A DNA stretch of 37,906 bases from VFZP01 sp043730365 (GTDB taxonomy: Bacteria; Acidobacteriota; Terriglobia; Bryobacterales; Bryobacteraceae), in the NCBI GenBank assembly GCA_043730365.1, contig JAYTKJ010000196.1:1-37906 (forward strand), written 5' to 3'. Positions 8,394-19,866 of this stretch are shown one piece after another. The notes under the pieces are model-generated. The model searched no databases. It saw nothing but the letters and a program-made list of their open reading frames with translations, and was not told the DNA's origin. The position numbers and the translations under genes are program-made. Within the stretch, counting starts at the first letter, position 1; every line of letters starts with the position of its first letter.

Positions 8394-9949
8394 GTACCCC
8401 AACACTGCCTCCGCCCGCTTCGCCGCTACAAGAGTTCAAGGACAATCTGCGCGCCGCGCCGCGCCGGATCTACGAAACCGCCTTTCGCAGCGGTAAGCCC
8501 AGCACGGACCGCACACGATCCACGTTCATTTTCAGCAACGTTTTCCTGCATCTGCACTCGGTTCGGGTTCACCGCTGGACGCTCCGGTGGAGCACCAGCA
8601 TGGGCCTTGGTATCGCCTCGACGGCCGCTTTTCTCATCACGCTGATCACCGGCATTCTGCTGATGTTCTACTACAAGCCGTATCCGGAAGCGGCGTACCA
8701 GTCGATCAAGGACATCCACTTCGTGGTCCCCACGGGCCGCTTCATGCGCAACATTCACCGCTGGGCGGCGAACGTCATGGTGGTGACCGTGATTTTGCAC
8801 ATGGCCCGTGCCTTCTATACGGCGTCCTACCGCAAGCCTCGCGAGTTCAACTGGCTGATCGGTATGGGGCTGCTGGCCACTACGCTCGGCCTTTCTTTCA
8901 CAGGCTATCTGTTGCCGTGGGATCAACTCGCCTATTGGGCGATCACGATCGGTGCGAATATCGCGCAGTCGCCACGGGAAGTAACTGATGCCCTGGGCGT
9001 CACCGATTGGTTCGATCCCGGTGGAATGCAACGCTTCCTCTTGCTTGGATCGGACAATGTGGGTCCGGAAGCGCTCATCCGCTTCTATCTGCTGCACGTC
9101 ATGATTCTGCCGCTCGTGCTCTTCGCGTTGATGTCGGTGCACTTCTGGCGCATCCGAAAAGACGGCGGCTTGGCGCGCCCTGAGAACGCCGATCAGCGGC
9201 TGCCCGATCCCTCCGGAGCGATCTATCCAGTATTCACGCAAGCGCCGGCGAAGACTTACTCACTCGCCGCGATTGTGCGCGGCAGGACGGCGGCGGTTGG
9301 CAAGGGGCCGGAGAATACGGTGCCGTCGATGCCGCACCTGTTCTATGCCGAGCTCGGCGTCTTCATGCTCACCACGCTGGTGTGCCTCGCGCTCGCGCTG
9401 ATTTCCGACGCACCGCTGAAGGAGTTGGCCAATCCGAGCGTACCTGAGAATCCTGCCAAGGCGCCGTGGTATTTCCTCGGCCTGCAGGAACTGGTTTCGT
9501 TCTCAGCCTTTATTGGCGGTATCGGCATCCCGATGCTCGTGCTGGCCGGCCTCGGCCTGATTCCCTATCTTGACCGGGAAGAGTCCGGCACCGGCGAGTG
9601 GTTCGGCGGATCAGGCGGGCGCCGAGTCGTGCGCCAGGCCTTGTGGGTTGGCTTCGGTGCGGCACTGGCCATCGAAACGTTTGCGATTCGCTTTGGCTGG
9701 ATTCGAGAGTGGTATCTCAACACACCGCAACTAATCATCACGATTCTGAATCCGGGTACGCTGCTGGCGGCTACCTATGGCTTGTACTCTATCTGGCTGG
9801 TGAAGCGCCACCGTTCGACCCGCGCCGGCGCCCTCGGTCTTTTTACTTGCTTCCTCTGTGGATTTTTGGTGCTGACAGTGATTGGCACCTACTTCCGCGG
9901 GCCCAACTGGGTTTTCTATTGGTCTCCTTCCGATTGGCCGAGGCACTAG
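8390..9949 (+). CDS. Fused cytochrome b (b6 plus subunit IV) of a bc complex
   Basis: This 519-aa membrane protein combines the b6-like and subunit IV-like parts in one chain. The first part shows HRWAANVMVVTVILHMARAF and HVMILPLVLFALMSVHFWRI, giving the paired His ligands for two b hemes, plus the Qo-region helix TGYLLPWDQLAYWAITIGAN. In the second part the usual quinol-site PEWY is replaced by A358-P-W-Y361 (context NPAKAPWYFLGLQELV), so the acidic residue is missing. I recall such variants in other menaquinone-type bc complexes, but cannot check. A soluble N-terminal extension of about 50 residues precedes the first helix. The heptaheme cytochrome starts 4 bases downstream. Confidence 0.92.
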   Translation: MSTPTLPPPASPLQEFKDNLRAAPRRIYETAFRSGKPSTDRTRSTFIFSNVFLHLHSVRVHRWTLRWSTSMGLGIASTAAFLITLITGILLMFYYKPYPEAAYQSIKDIHFVVPTGRFMRNIHRWAANVMVVTVILHMARAFYTASYRKPREFNWLIGMGLLATTLGLSFTGYLLPWDQLAYWAITIGANIAQSPREVTDALGVTDWFDPGGMQRFLLLGSDNVGPEALIRFYLLHVMILPLVLFALMSVHFWRIRKDGGLARPENADQRLPDPSGAIYPVFTQAPAKTYSLAAIVRGRTAAVGKGPENTVPSMPHLFYAELGVFMLTTLVCLALALISDAPLKELANPSVPENPAKAPWYFLGLQELVSFSAFIGGIGIPMLVLAGLGLIPYLDREESGTGEWFGGSGGRRVVRQALWVGFGAALAIETFAIRFGWIREWYLNTPQLIITILNPGTLLAATYGLYSIWLVKRHRSTRAGALGLFTCFLCGFLVLTVIGTYFRGPNWVFYWSPSDWPRH

Positions 9950-9953
9950 CGCT

Positions 9954-11603
9954 ATGCAGAAAAACAAATACCTGCTTCTCGGTTCGAGTCTGGCTGTGCT
10001 GGTGTTGCTCCTCACTGCGGCCGTGCAGGAGAACTGGCTGAATCCTTGGCGGCAAATCCAGAGTGTTGGACGCATGGACGATGCCGCCATTCCGGTTCAA
10101 CTTCGCCAGATCACCAACGCCAATCTTCGGGTGGGCGACCGATGCGTATCGTGTCATGTGAGCATGGCCCCGGGCGAGCAGTCCGTCAAGGGCGCGCCGA
10201 TCTTCGCTCCCCACAAACCCGTGGTCCACGATCCGGTCGAATACGGCTGCACCGTATGCCACGGCGGTCAAGGTTCTGCCACCAACAAAGCCGACGCGCA
10301 TGGCGATGTTCACTTTTGGCCCGAGCCAATGATCCCGGTGCGCTTTGCGCAAGCCGGTTGCGGAACCTGTCACTCGGCGCTGGGGATTCCCAACCGCGAG
10401 GCCTATCAACGAGCCAGACTCACGTTCGAGCGGCTCGATTGCATGGCCTGCCACCGCGTGGACAATCGCGGCGGCGCGATTCGCCCCGATGGAGGAGGCA
10501 TGGAAGGGCCGGACCTTTCTCGCATCGGCATCACAGGCTACGACAAGGGCTGGTACGGGAAGCATCTGGACAAGAGCGAGAAGACGCCGAACGGCCCGTG
10601 GAAGACCTCATTCGCGAAGATCGACGAACAAGCGCAGGAGTCCGTCGCGGTGTTCTTGTCGATGCGCACTGCGGCTCCGGTATTGATGGAGGCCAAGGCC
10701 ACCTTCCATAGCTTCGGTTGCCTCGGCTGCCACCGGGTGAACGGTGTGGGTGGCGACGAGGGCCCCGACCTCTCGCGCGCCGGATTGAAAGATCCTGGTC
10801 AGGCCGACTTCACACATGTCGCCGGCAGCGAGAAGCTCGATCGCTGGATCGCCGAACACTTCCGGTCACCGGGGGCGGTGGTGGCTGCGTCGCAAATGCC
10901 ACCGGTAGTCGCGTCGCAGAAAGAGATCGATCAACTGACGCTCTACGTGCTCTCGCTGCGGCGAGGCGAGCTGCCAGGCACCTATCTGCCCAGGGACAGG
11001 ATGCAAGCCACCCGCCTGGGGCAGCGCGAATTCGCATCCGGCGGGGCCACGCTATTCACCACTTTCTGCGCCGGGTGCCACGGCCACGAAGGCAAAGGCA
11101 AGCACGCTCCTGGTGGCACGACGTTTCCGGCGATCGCCAGTCCGGACTTCCTCGCGTTGGTTAGCGACCAGTTCCTAACCGAGACGATCCGCAAGGGCCG
11201 GCCGGGCCGACGCATGCCGGGTTGGGCGAAGGAAGGCGGCTTGAAACCGGACGAGATCACTCGCGTGGTGGCGCACCTGCGTGAGTTAGGCGGCGGTGCG
11301 CCGATGCCCGCTGCCGATGACGGCTGGATGGTCGCGAGTGAACCGCAAACCGGCACGGATCTATTTGCCGCCAACTGCTCGGGTTGCCACGGGGCCAAGG
11401 GTGAGGGCGGCAAGGGCCCGGCGCTTAACAACCGCGCATTTCTCGAACTGGCGTCGGACAAGTATTTGATGGAGACCGTGCGGCTGGGCCGCCGCGGCAC
11501 GGCGATGGCGGGCTTTCAAGAGCCTTCGCCCACGCGGCGCGCGCTCGCAAAGCCGGAGATTGAATCGATCGTGGCCTACGTAAGGGCCTGGCAGGGGAGG
11601 TAG
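9954..11603 (+). CDS. Membrane-anchored heptaheme c-type cytochrome
   Basis: This 549-aa product starts at the ATG at 9954, chosen because a hydrophobic anchor (YLLLGSSLAVLVLLLTAAV) follows at once and the cytochrome b stop is 4 bases upstream. Seven CxxCH heme sites are visible, at C64, C99, C136, C163, C256, C372 and C475. The first four are close together, the fifth lies in a GCHRVNG-type domain, and the last two belong to separate class I cytochrome modules (CAGCHGHEGKGK and CSGCHGAKGEGG). Their roughly 100-residue spacing suggests tandem duplication. It is the likely electron carrier between the Rieske/b complex and the molybdoenzyme encoded next, on the outer face of the membrane. Confidence 0.92.
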   Translation: MQKNKYLLLGSSLAVLVLLLTAAVQENWLNPWRQIQSVGRMDDAAIPVQLRQITNANLRVGDRCVSCHVSMAPGEQSVKGAPIFAPHKPVVHDPVEYGCTVCHGGQGSATNKADAHGDVHFWPEPMIPVRFAQAGCGTCHSALGIPNREAYQRARLTFERLDCMACHRVDNRGGAIRPDGGGMEGPDLSRIGITGYDKGWYGKHLDKSEKTPNGPWKTSFAKIDEQAQESVAVFLSMRTAAPVLMEAKATFHSFGCLGCHRVNGVGGDEGPDLSRAGLKDPGQADFTHVAGSEKLDRWIAEHFRSPGAVVAASQMPPVVASQKEIDQLTLYVLSLRRGELPGTYLPRDRMQATRLGQREFASGGATLFTTFCAGCHGHEGKGKHAPGGTTFPAIASPDFLALVSDQFLTETIRKGRPGRRMPGWAKEGGLKPDEITRVVAHLRELGGGAPMPAADDGWMVASEPQTGTDLFAANCSGCHGAKGEGGKGPALNNRAFLELASDKYLMETVRLGRRGTAMAGFQEPSPTRRALAKPEIESIVAYVRAWQGR

Positions 11604-11607
11604 ACAA

Positions 11608-15054
<3,447 letters not shown>

Positions 15055-15055
15055 A

Positions 15056-16189
15056 ATGGCACGCGTCTATAACTGGCAGCTCGGCCGCGAGATGTCCTAC
15101 TGGTATCCGGAGAGCCGGCCCAAGCGGCAGTTCGCCGCCGTCTTCGATACCAACAAATGCATCGCGTGCCAGACCTGCACGCTGGCCTGCAAGACCACCT
15201 GGACTTCCGGCAAGGGCCAGGAGTACATGCTGTGGAACAACGTCGAGACGAAGCCCTACGGGAGCTATCCGCTTGCTTACGACGTGAAGCTGCTGGACAT
15301 GATTAACTCGGGCTCTTGGAACGACAAGAAGGTCTACGAAGGCCAGACGATCTTCGAGTCCGCTCCTGCCGGTGAGCGCGTCCTGGGCTGGCGGCCTGAG
15401 CAGCAGGACTACTCGTACCCCAATGTCGGTGAAGACGATTGCGCCGGGCAAGTGGACGGCGGGCTGGCCCTCATGTCGCTGCCGCACATGAGCTGGTTCT
15501 TCTACCTGGCGCGGATCTGCAATCACTGCACGTATCCGGCGTGCCTGGCTTCGTGCCCGCGTGGGTCGATTTACAAGCGCGAAGAGGATGGCATTGTGCT
15601 GGTGGATCAGGGCCGCTGTCGCGGCTATCAGGAGTGTGTCAAGGGGTGCCCATACAAGAAGGTCTTCTTCAACCCGATGACGGGCACCTCCGAAAAGTGC
15701 ATCGCCTGCTACCCAAAGATGGAGCAAGGTATCCAGCCTCAGTGTTTCGTCAACTGCATCGGCAAGATCCGGATGGCGGGCTATATCTCGAAACCGAATG
15801 AGGCCAAGCCGGACAACCCGATCGACTACCTCGTCCACATCCGCAAGATCGCGCTGCCACTGTTTCCGCAGTACGGCCTCGAGCCGAATGTCTACTACAT
15901 CCCGCCGATTCACGTGCCGCTCTCATTCTCGCGGCAGTTGTTCGGACCGGGTGCAGACGACGCGGTGAAGGCGTATCGCAACGCGATGAACGATCCCGAC
16001 CTAGCCTCATTGCTCTGCCTGTTTGGCTCGAGTGAGCAGGTGATGCCGCGTTGGAAGCGTGTAGGCGACGACGCCTATGGCATGGACGAGAAGGGCGGCA
16101 CGATCGTCAAAGTGCCCAGGAACGAACCGGTGCACGTGCGCCCGGCCTACGACCGGCTCTATCAAATCACGCGCACCAACTGCCCGTAG
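15056..16189 (+). CDS. narH: NarH/NxrB-type four-cluster Fe-S beta subunit
   Basis: This 377-aa product starts at the ATG at 15056, one base after the alpha stop and behind AAGGAGA. An upstream in-frame start would lie inside the alpha gene. It opens with VYNWQLGREM, very like Nitrospira NxrB as I recall it. Four Cys clusters are present: CIACQTCTLACK (FS4-like), CNHCTYPACLASCPRGSIY, CRGYQECVKGCPYKK and CIACYPKMEQ followed by CFVNCIGKIR. EYMLWNNVETKPYGSYP and YGLEPNVYYIPP are further family signatures. It has no signal peptide and is expected to ride out with the Tat-bearing alpha subunit. It wires electrons between the Mo site and the heme-b gamma subunit. It is somewhat shorter than the NxrB of Nitrospira. 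Confidence 0.9.
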   Translation: MARVYNWQLGREMSYWYPESRPKRQFAAVFDTNKCIACQTCTLACKTTWTSGKGQEYMLWNNVETKPYGSYPLAYDVKLLDMINSGSWNDKKVYEGQTIFESAPAGERVLGWRPEQQDYSYPNVGEDDCAGQVDGGLALMSLPHMSWFFYLARICNHCTYPACLASCPRGSIYKREEDGIVLVDQGRCRGYQECVKGCPYKKVFFNPMTGTSEKCIACYPKMEQGIQPQCFVNCIGKIRMAGYISKPNEAKPDNPIDYLVHIRKIALPLFPQYGLEPNVYYIPPIHVPLSFSRQLFGPGADDAVKAYRNAMNDPDLASLLCLFGSSEQVMPRWKRVGDDAYGMDEKGGTIVKVPRNEPVHVRPAYDRLYQITRTNCP

Positions 16190-16205
16190 CAAAGGAGTAA
16201 TTGCG

Positions 16206-17051
16206 ATGAGACGCTTGGCCTTGGTTTTCTCCGCGGCGTTGCTGGCAGGCTGTCACCGCGCACCCAACCGGACCAATGAAGTGGTGACGGTGCCAGCGGC
16301 GAAGATCCCGCTCGGCGTATCTGACCCCGTCTGGGAGCAGGTGCCCGAGTATCTCGCCAAACTTCTGCTGCAGGACCTGGTCGATCCGCGACTAATGAAG
16401 CCGTCGACAGCCGAAGTGCGCGTGCGATCCGTGAATGACGGGAGCGAAGTCGCGTTTCGCCTGGAATGGGCCGACGCGACGCAAAGCGACATGCCGGGTC
16501 CGGCCCGTTTTCTCGATGGGTGTGCGATTCAGATTCCCAAGACGATCGCAGCCAATCCACCCGATCCTCAAATGGGTCAAGCCGGCCAGCCGGTGGAGAT
16601 TTCATTCTGGAGGGCAGACTGGCAAGCATCGGTCAATGGCCGCAAGGATACGATTCGCGAGATCTATCCCAACGCCGCCGTGGATCATTATCCGTTTGAG
16701 GCGAAGCCTCTCGAGCCCGGTTCCGCCGCGCAAAAGGAAATGGCCTCGCGCTACTCTCCTTCGCAAGCGGTGGGCAACCGGCGCGTGGGCCCGCGCGAGT
16801 CTCCATTGGAAGACATGGTGGCCGAAGGCCCCGGCACTCTGTCTCCAGCGTCCGCCAAGCAGTCTCGCGGCGGGGGCGTACGGACGAAAGATGGATGGGC
16901 GGTCGTGATAGCGCGCAAACTCCCCGAAGGCTTCGCTCCTGACCAGCGAACTCAGATTGCGTTCGCGGTGTGGGAAGGGGCGTCGCAGGAGGCAGGCGCG
17001 CGAAAGATGCGGACTGGCTGGATTCCATTGGCCATGAAGGAGGCGAAATGA
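16206..17051 (+). CDS. Heme-b gamma subunit, ethylbenzene-dehydrogenase-like, probable lipoprotein
   Basis: This 281-aa product starts at the ATG at 16206 behind AAAGGAG. The N-terminus MRRLALVFSAALLAGC is a lipoprotein signal with lipobox LAGC (C16). The rest fits the EB_dh fold of type II DMSO reductase gamma subunits. By position, M96 (in SDMPGP) and K267 (in ARKMRTGW) are candidates for the Met/Lys axial heme ligands known from ethylbenzene dehydrogenase. This differs from the integral NarI of E. coli and fits a periplasm-facing enzyme that exchanges electrons with cytochrome c rather than directly with quinone. The chaperone gene overlaps its stop (ATGA at 17048-17051). Function from context and motifs is strong; the exact ligands are inferred. 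Confidence 0.75.
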   Translation: MRRLALVFSAALLAGCHRAPNRTNEVVTVPAAKIPLGVSDPVWEQVPEYLAKLLLQDLVDPRLMKPSTAEVRVRSVNDGSEVAFRLEWADATQSDMPGPARFLDGCAIQIPKTIAANPPDPQMGQAGQPVEISFWRADWQASVNGRKDTIREIYPNAAVDHYPFEAKPLEPGSAAQKEMASRYSPSQAVGNRRVGPRESPLEDMVAEGPGTLSPASAKQSRGGGVRTKDGWAVVIARKLPEGFAPDQRTQIAFAVWEGASQEAGARKMRTGWIPLAMKEAK

Positions 17052-17677
17052 AACCGCGGGTTGAGGACCTGCTCCGCGATGCGGCGGCATGGCGGCTGTT
17101 GGGCCTGCTTTTCGAATGCCCCACACCGCCGTGGCGCGAACAAGTGCAGTCGCTGGCGAAGGAGATCCCGGATGAGCGGCTGAAGGTGGTGGCGCAACGC
17201 GCTTGCGCTGAGGCGACCGAAGGCGACTACCATTCGATTCTCGGACCCGGCGGTCCCGCGCCGGCACGGGAGGTCAGCTATCACGACACCTTGCAGCTTG
17301 GCTATCTGGTCTCCGAGTTGACCTCGTACTACGACGCCTTCGCCTATCGCCCCATGACCGAGGAAGCACTCGACCATATCTCGGTGGAAGCGGGATTCGT
17401 CGGCTACCTGCGGCTCAAGGAGGCCTTCGCACTCTCCGCCGGCGATTCCGACGCGGCTGGACTGGCCGCTGACGCAGCCAAGGCCTTCATCGGTGACCAT
17501 CTCTCCTATCTTGCCCAGCCTCTCGCCGCATCGCTCTCTGAATCCGGCGTGGAATACCTGTCGTTGGCTGGACAAGTGCTCTTGGCACGAGTGGGGCCGT
17601 GCAGGACTCTGCCCGTAATCGCCAATCTGGCCGGCGAGGCTTTCTGCACAGAGGCGGGCTTTGAATGCGGCGCCTAG
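17048..17677 (+). CDS. TorD/NarJ-type chaperone for the molybdoenzyme
   Basis: This 209-aa product starts at the ATG overlapping the gamma stop. It is all-alpha with the family pattern LLGLLFECPTPPWREQVQ, then SYHDTLQLGYLVSELTSYYDAFAYRP, then GFVGYLRLKEAFAL in the middle and a hydrophobic C-terminal helix. TorD/DmsD/NarJ proteins bind the apo-alpha subunit and its Tat signal in the cytoplasm and hold export until cofactor insertion is done. The order alpha, beta, gamma, chaperone is typical of type II DMSO reductase operons (nxr, ddh, ebd, pcr). Its last 13 bases overlap the porin gene. Confidence 0.8.
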   Translation: MKPRVEDLLRDAAAWRLLGLLFECPTPPWREQVQSLAKEIPDERLKVVAQRACAEATEGDYHSILGPGGPAPAREVSYHDTLQLGYLVSELTSYYDAFAYRPMTEEALDHISVEAGFVGYLRLKEAFALSAGDSDAAGLAADAAKAFIGDHLSYLAQPLAASLSESGVEYLSLAGQVLLARVGPCRTLPVIANLAGEAFCTEAGFECGA

Positions 17678-19122
17678 TTTTCAGCATCGCGGTGGCCGCT
17701 TCGATCATGCGCGGGCAGGCGAAACCGCCAGCCGTTGGGAGTGTCGTCGTGCAAGGCAGTCTGCGGACGCGACTCGAAGCCTGGGACTGGTTTCAGGGCG
17801 AAGCGAATAACTCCTACGCCTTCTCCGGAAACATACTGCGGGTCTCATTGTCGCAGAGCAAGAAGGCGTTCGACTGGCAGGTGGAACTGGCGGCTCCGAT
17901 TCTGCTCGGACTCCCTAACGATGCGATTGCCCCGGGCCCGCAGGGACAGCTGGGTCTCGGCGCCAATTATTTCGCCGCCAACGGTTCGAGCCGCAATTCC
18001 GCCATGATGTTTCCCAAGCAAGCCTTCGTCCGCTTCAAGAACCTCGGTGGCAGTGAAGCTCATTCGATCCGGCTCGGGCGCTTTGAATTCATGGACGGCT
18101 CGGAAGTGACGCCGAAGAATGCGTCACTGGCCGCCATCAAGCGCGACCGGATCAATCAGCGCTTGCTCGGCCACTTCGGCTGGGCGCACGTGGGCCGCAG
18201 TTTCGACGGCTTTCATTACGTCTTTAACAAACCCTCTGGCAATTTCACCTTGATCGGAGCCGTTCCGACAAGGGGTGTTTTCCAGACCGACGGTTGGGGA
18301 TGGACCAACACCGCCTTCGGCTACGCCGCTTACACCAAGCCATGGGGAAAAGGGAAACATGCGGCTGAGACCCGGGCTCTCGCGCTCTACTACGAGGATT
18401 GGCGCAGCGTCGTGAAGACGGACTCGCGGCCACTGGCGGTGCGGCGTGGCGATCTCGCCAATTTGCGTATCGGCTCATTCGGCGGACACCACCTCAGCGC
18501 GCTAACCACCAAAGCCGGCACCCTGGATTTCATGCTCTGGGGTGTGGGTCAGACCGGGAAATGGGGCCGGCTCGACCATCGGGCCCACGCGATAGCGGTG
18601 GAGGGTGGGATTCAACCGAAGGTAGGCGGTAGGCTGAAACCGTGGCTCCGCGCCGGGTTCTTCGAAGGTTCCGGCGATGCGAATCCGGACGATCGCACCC
18701 ACAACACCTTCTTTCAGGTACTGCCCACGCCGCGTCCGTTCGCCCGCTTCCCTTTCTTCGACTTGGTCAATAACCGCGACTATCTAGCCATCCTCATCCT
18801 GCGTCCGCACAAAGACATCACTCTGTCGAGCGAATTCCACGCGCTCCGGCTGTCGTCCGCTCGCGATCTCTGGTACGTTGGTGGCGGCGCTTTCCAGCCC
18901 TGGACCTTCGGCTATGTAGGCCGCGCGACGGGTGGAGCCAGATCGCTCGCCAACCTCTACGACACCAGTGTCGAGTACCGCGCCCGGCTGTCTTTGACTA
19001 TTACCGGCTATTTCGGTTACGCCCAAGGCTTAGCTGTTCCTGCCGCCATATACCCGAAGGGCAAAGACGGCAAGTTCGGGTATCTCGAATTGCTCTACCG
19101 TTTTGGCCCGATCAAGATCTGA
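17665..19122 (+). CDS. Outer-membrane porin, alginate-export-like, inside the nar/nxr operon
   Basis: This 485-aa product starts inside the chaperone gene (13-base overlap) and has a signal peptide (MRRLVFSIAVAASIMRGQA). The sequence alternates short amphipathic strands with aromatic girdle residues (for example LRTRLEAWDWFQ, FRFGYLELLYRFGP-like ends, and SIRLGRFEFMDGSE). It resembles the alginate_exp/OprD-like barrel proteins of about 450-500 aa. Its fixed place between the chaperone and ric, with overlapping genes, suggests that it carries the substrate or product anion (nitrate/nitrite) across the outer membrane. Substrate selectivity is inference from location only. The C-terminus ends in RFGPIKI, not the usual final aromatic residue. 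Confidence 0.65.
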   Translation: MRRLVFSIAVAASIMRGQAKPPAVGSVVVQGSLRTRLEAWDWFQGEANNSYAFSGNILRVSLSQSKKAFDWQVELAAPILLGLPNDAIAPGPQGQLGLGANYFAANGSSRNSAMMFPKQAFVRFKNLGGSEAHSIRLGRFEFMDGSEVTPKNASLAAIKRDRINQRLLGHFGWAHVGRSFDGFHYVFNKPSGNFTLIGAVPTRGVFQTDGWGWTNTAFGYAAYTKPWGKGKHAAETRALALYYEDWRSVVKTDSRPLAVRRGDLANLRIGSFGGHHLSALTTKAGTLDFMLWGVGQTGKWGRLDHRAHAIAVEGGIQPKVGGRLKPWLRAGFFEGSGDANPDDRTHNTFFQVLPTPRPFARFPFFDLVNNRDYLAILILRPHKDITLSSEFHALRLSSARDLWYVGGGAFQPWTFGYVGRATGGARSLANLYDTSVEYRARLSLTITGYFGYAQGLAVPAAIYPKGKDGKFGYLELLYRFGPIKI

Positions 19123-19136
19123 GCCCGGAGAATCCT

Positions 19137-19866
19137 ATGACGATCACCACTTCTCAAACCGTAGGCGAAATCGCGACGCAGTCCGTGGCTGCGGTTCGCA
19201 TCTTCGAGAACAAAGGGATCGACTATTGCTGCGGCGGTCGTCCGTCCCTGGCACTGGCTTGCCAGCAGCGTGGTATCGACCCCAATGATTTGATCGCCGA
19301 AATCAAGGCGTCGGAAGGGGAGCCTTCACCCGTCGTTCGTAATTGGCAAACTACATCTCTTGCCGAGTTGATCGGCCACATCCTGGCCACTCACCACAAT
19401 TACCTGAATAGTGAGCTGCCACGGCTGACCGTCCGGATGGCGACAGTCCTCGGGGCCCACCGCGTGGCGCATGGTCCGCTTCTCCAGCAGCTAAGCGCCA
19501 TACTCGCGGCCATGCGGGAAGAGTTGGAAGTGCATATGCAAAAAGAGGAGACGGTGCTGTTCCCTTTTGTAGAGCGCCTCGATGAAGCTGCCGCAGCGGG
19601 ACACGCGCCGCCCCACCCTTTGTTCGGCAGCGTTGCTAACCCCATCCGGATGATGGAGCACGAGCACGAGACCGTTGGGCGAGCGCTTGAGGAGATGCGG
19701 CGGATCACCTCCGGCTTCAGCCCCCCCGCCGGACGCTTGCAACACGTTTCGAGCCCTCTATGCGGGGCTCGAGGCGCTGGAGCGAGACCTCCACCTCCAC
19801 ATCCACCTCGAGAACAACATCCTGTTTCCACGTGCACTGTCTCTGGAGAAGGGCGCGGGCCGATGA
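19137..19866 (+). CDS. ric: Iron-sulfur cluster repair di-iron protein Ric (YtfE/ScdA family), frameshifted
   Basis: The N-terminal DUF542 part carries C31-C32-G-G-R (FENKGIDYCCGGRPS). The hemerythrin-like di-iron domain follows with HILATHHNYL, HMQKEETVLFPF and MMEHEHETVGRALEEM. At a run of seven C (19721-19727) the frame changes. Dropping one C continues into PPDACNTFRALYAGLEALE and then HIHLENNILFPRAL, exactly the conserved Ric C-terminus, ending at TGA 19864-19866. That stop overlaps the next ATG (ATGA). Left uncorrected, the frame runs into the next gene and gives a false 458-aa fusion. Ric restores Fe-S clusters damaged by NO or peroxide, which fits an enzyme set producing or using nitrite. 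The conserved residues on both sides argue for a sequencing slip in the C run, not decay. Confidence 0.85.
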
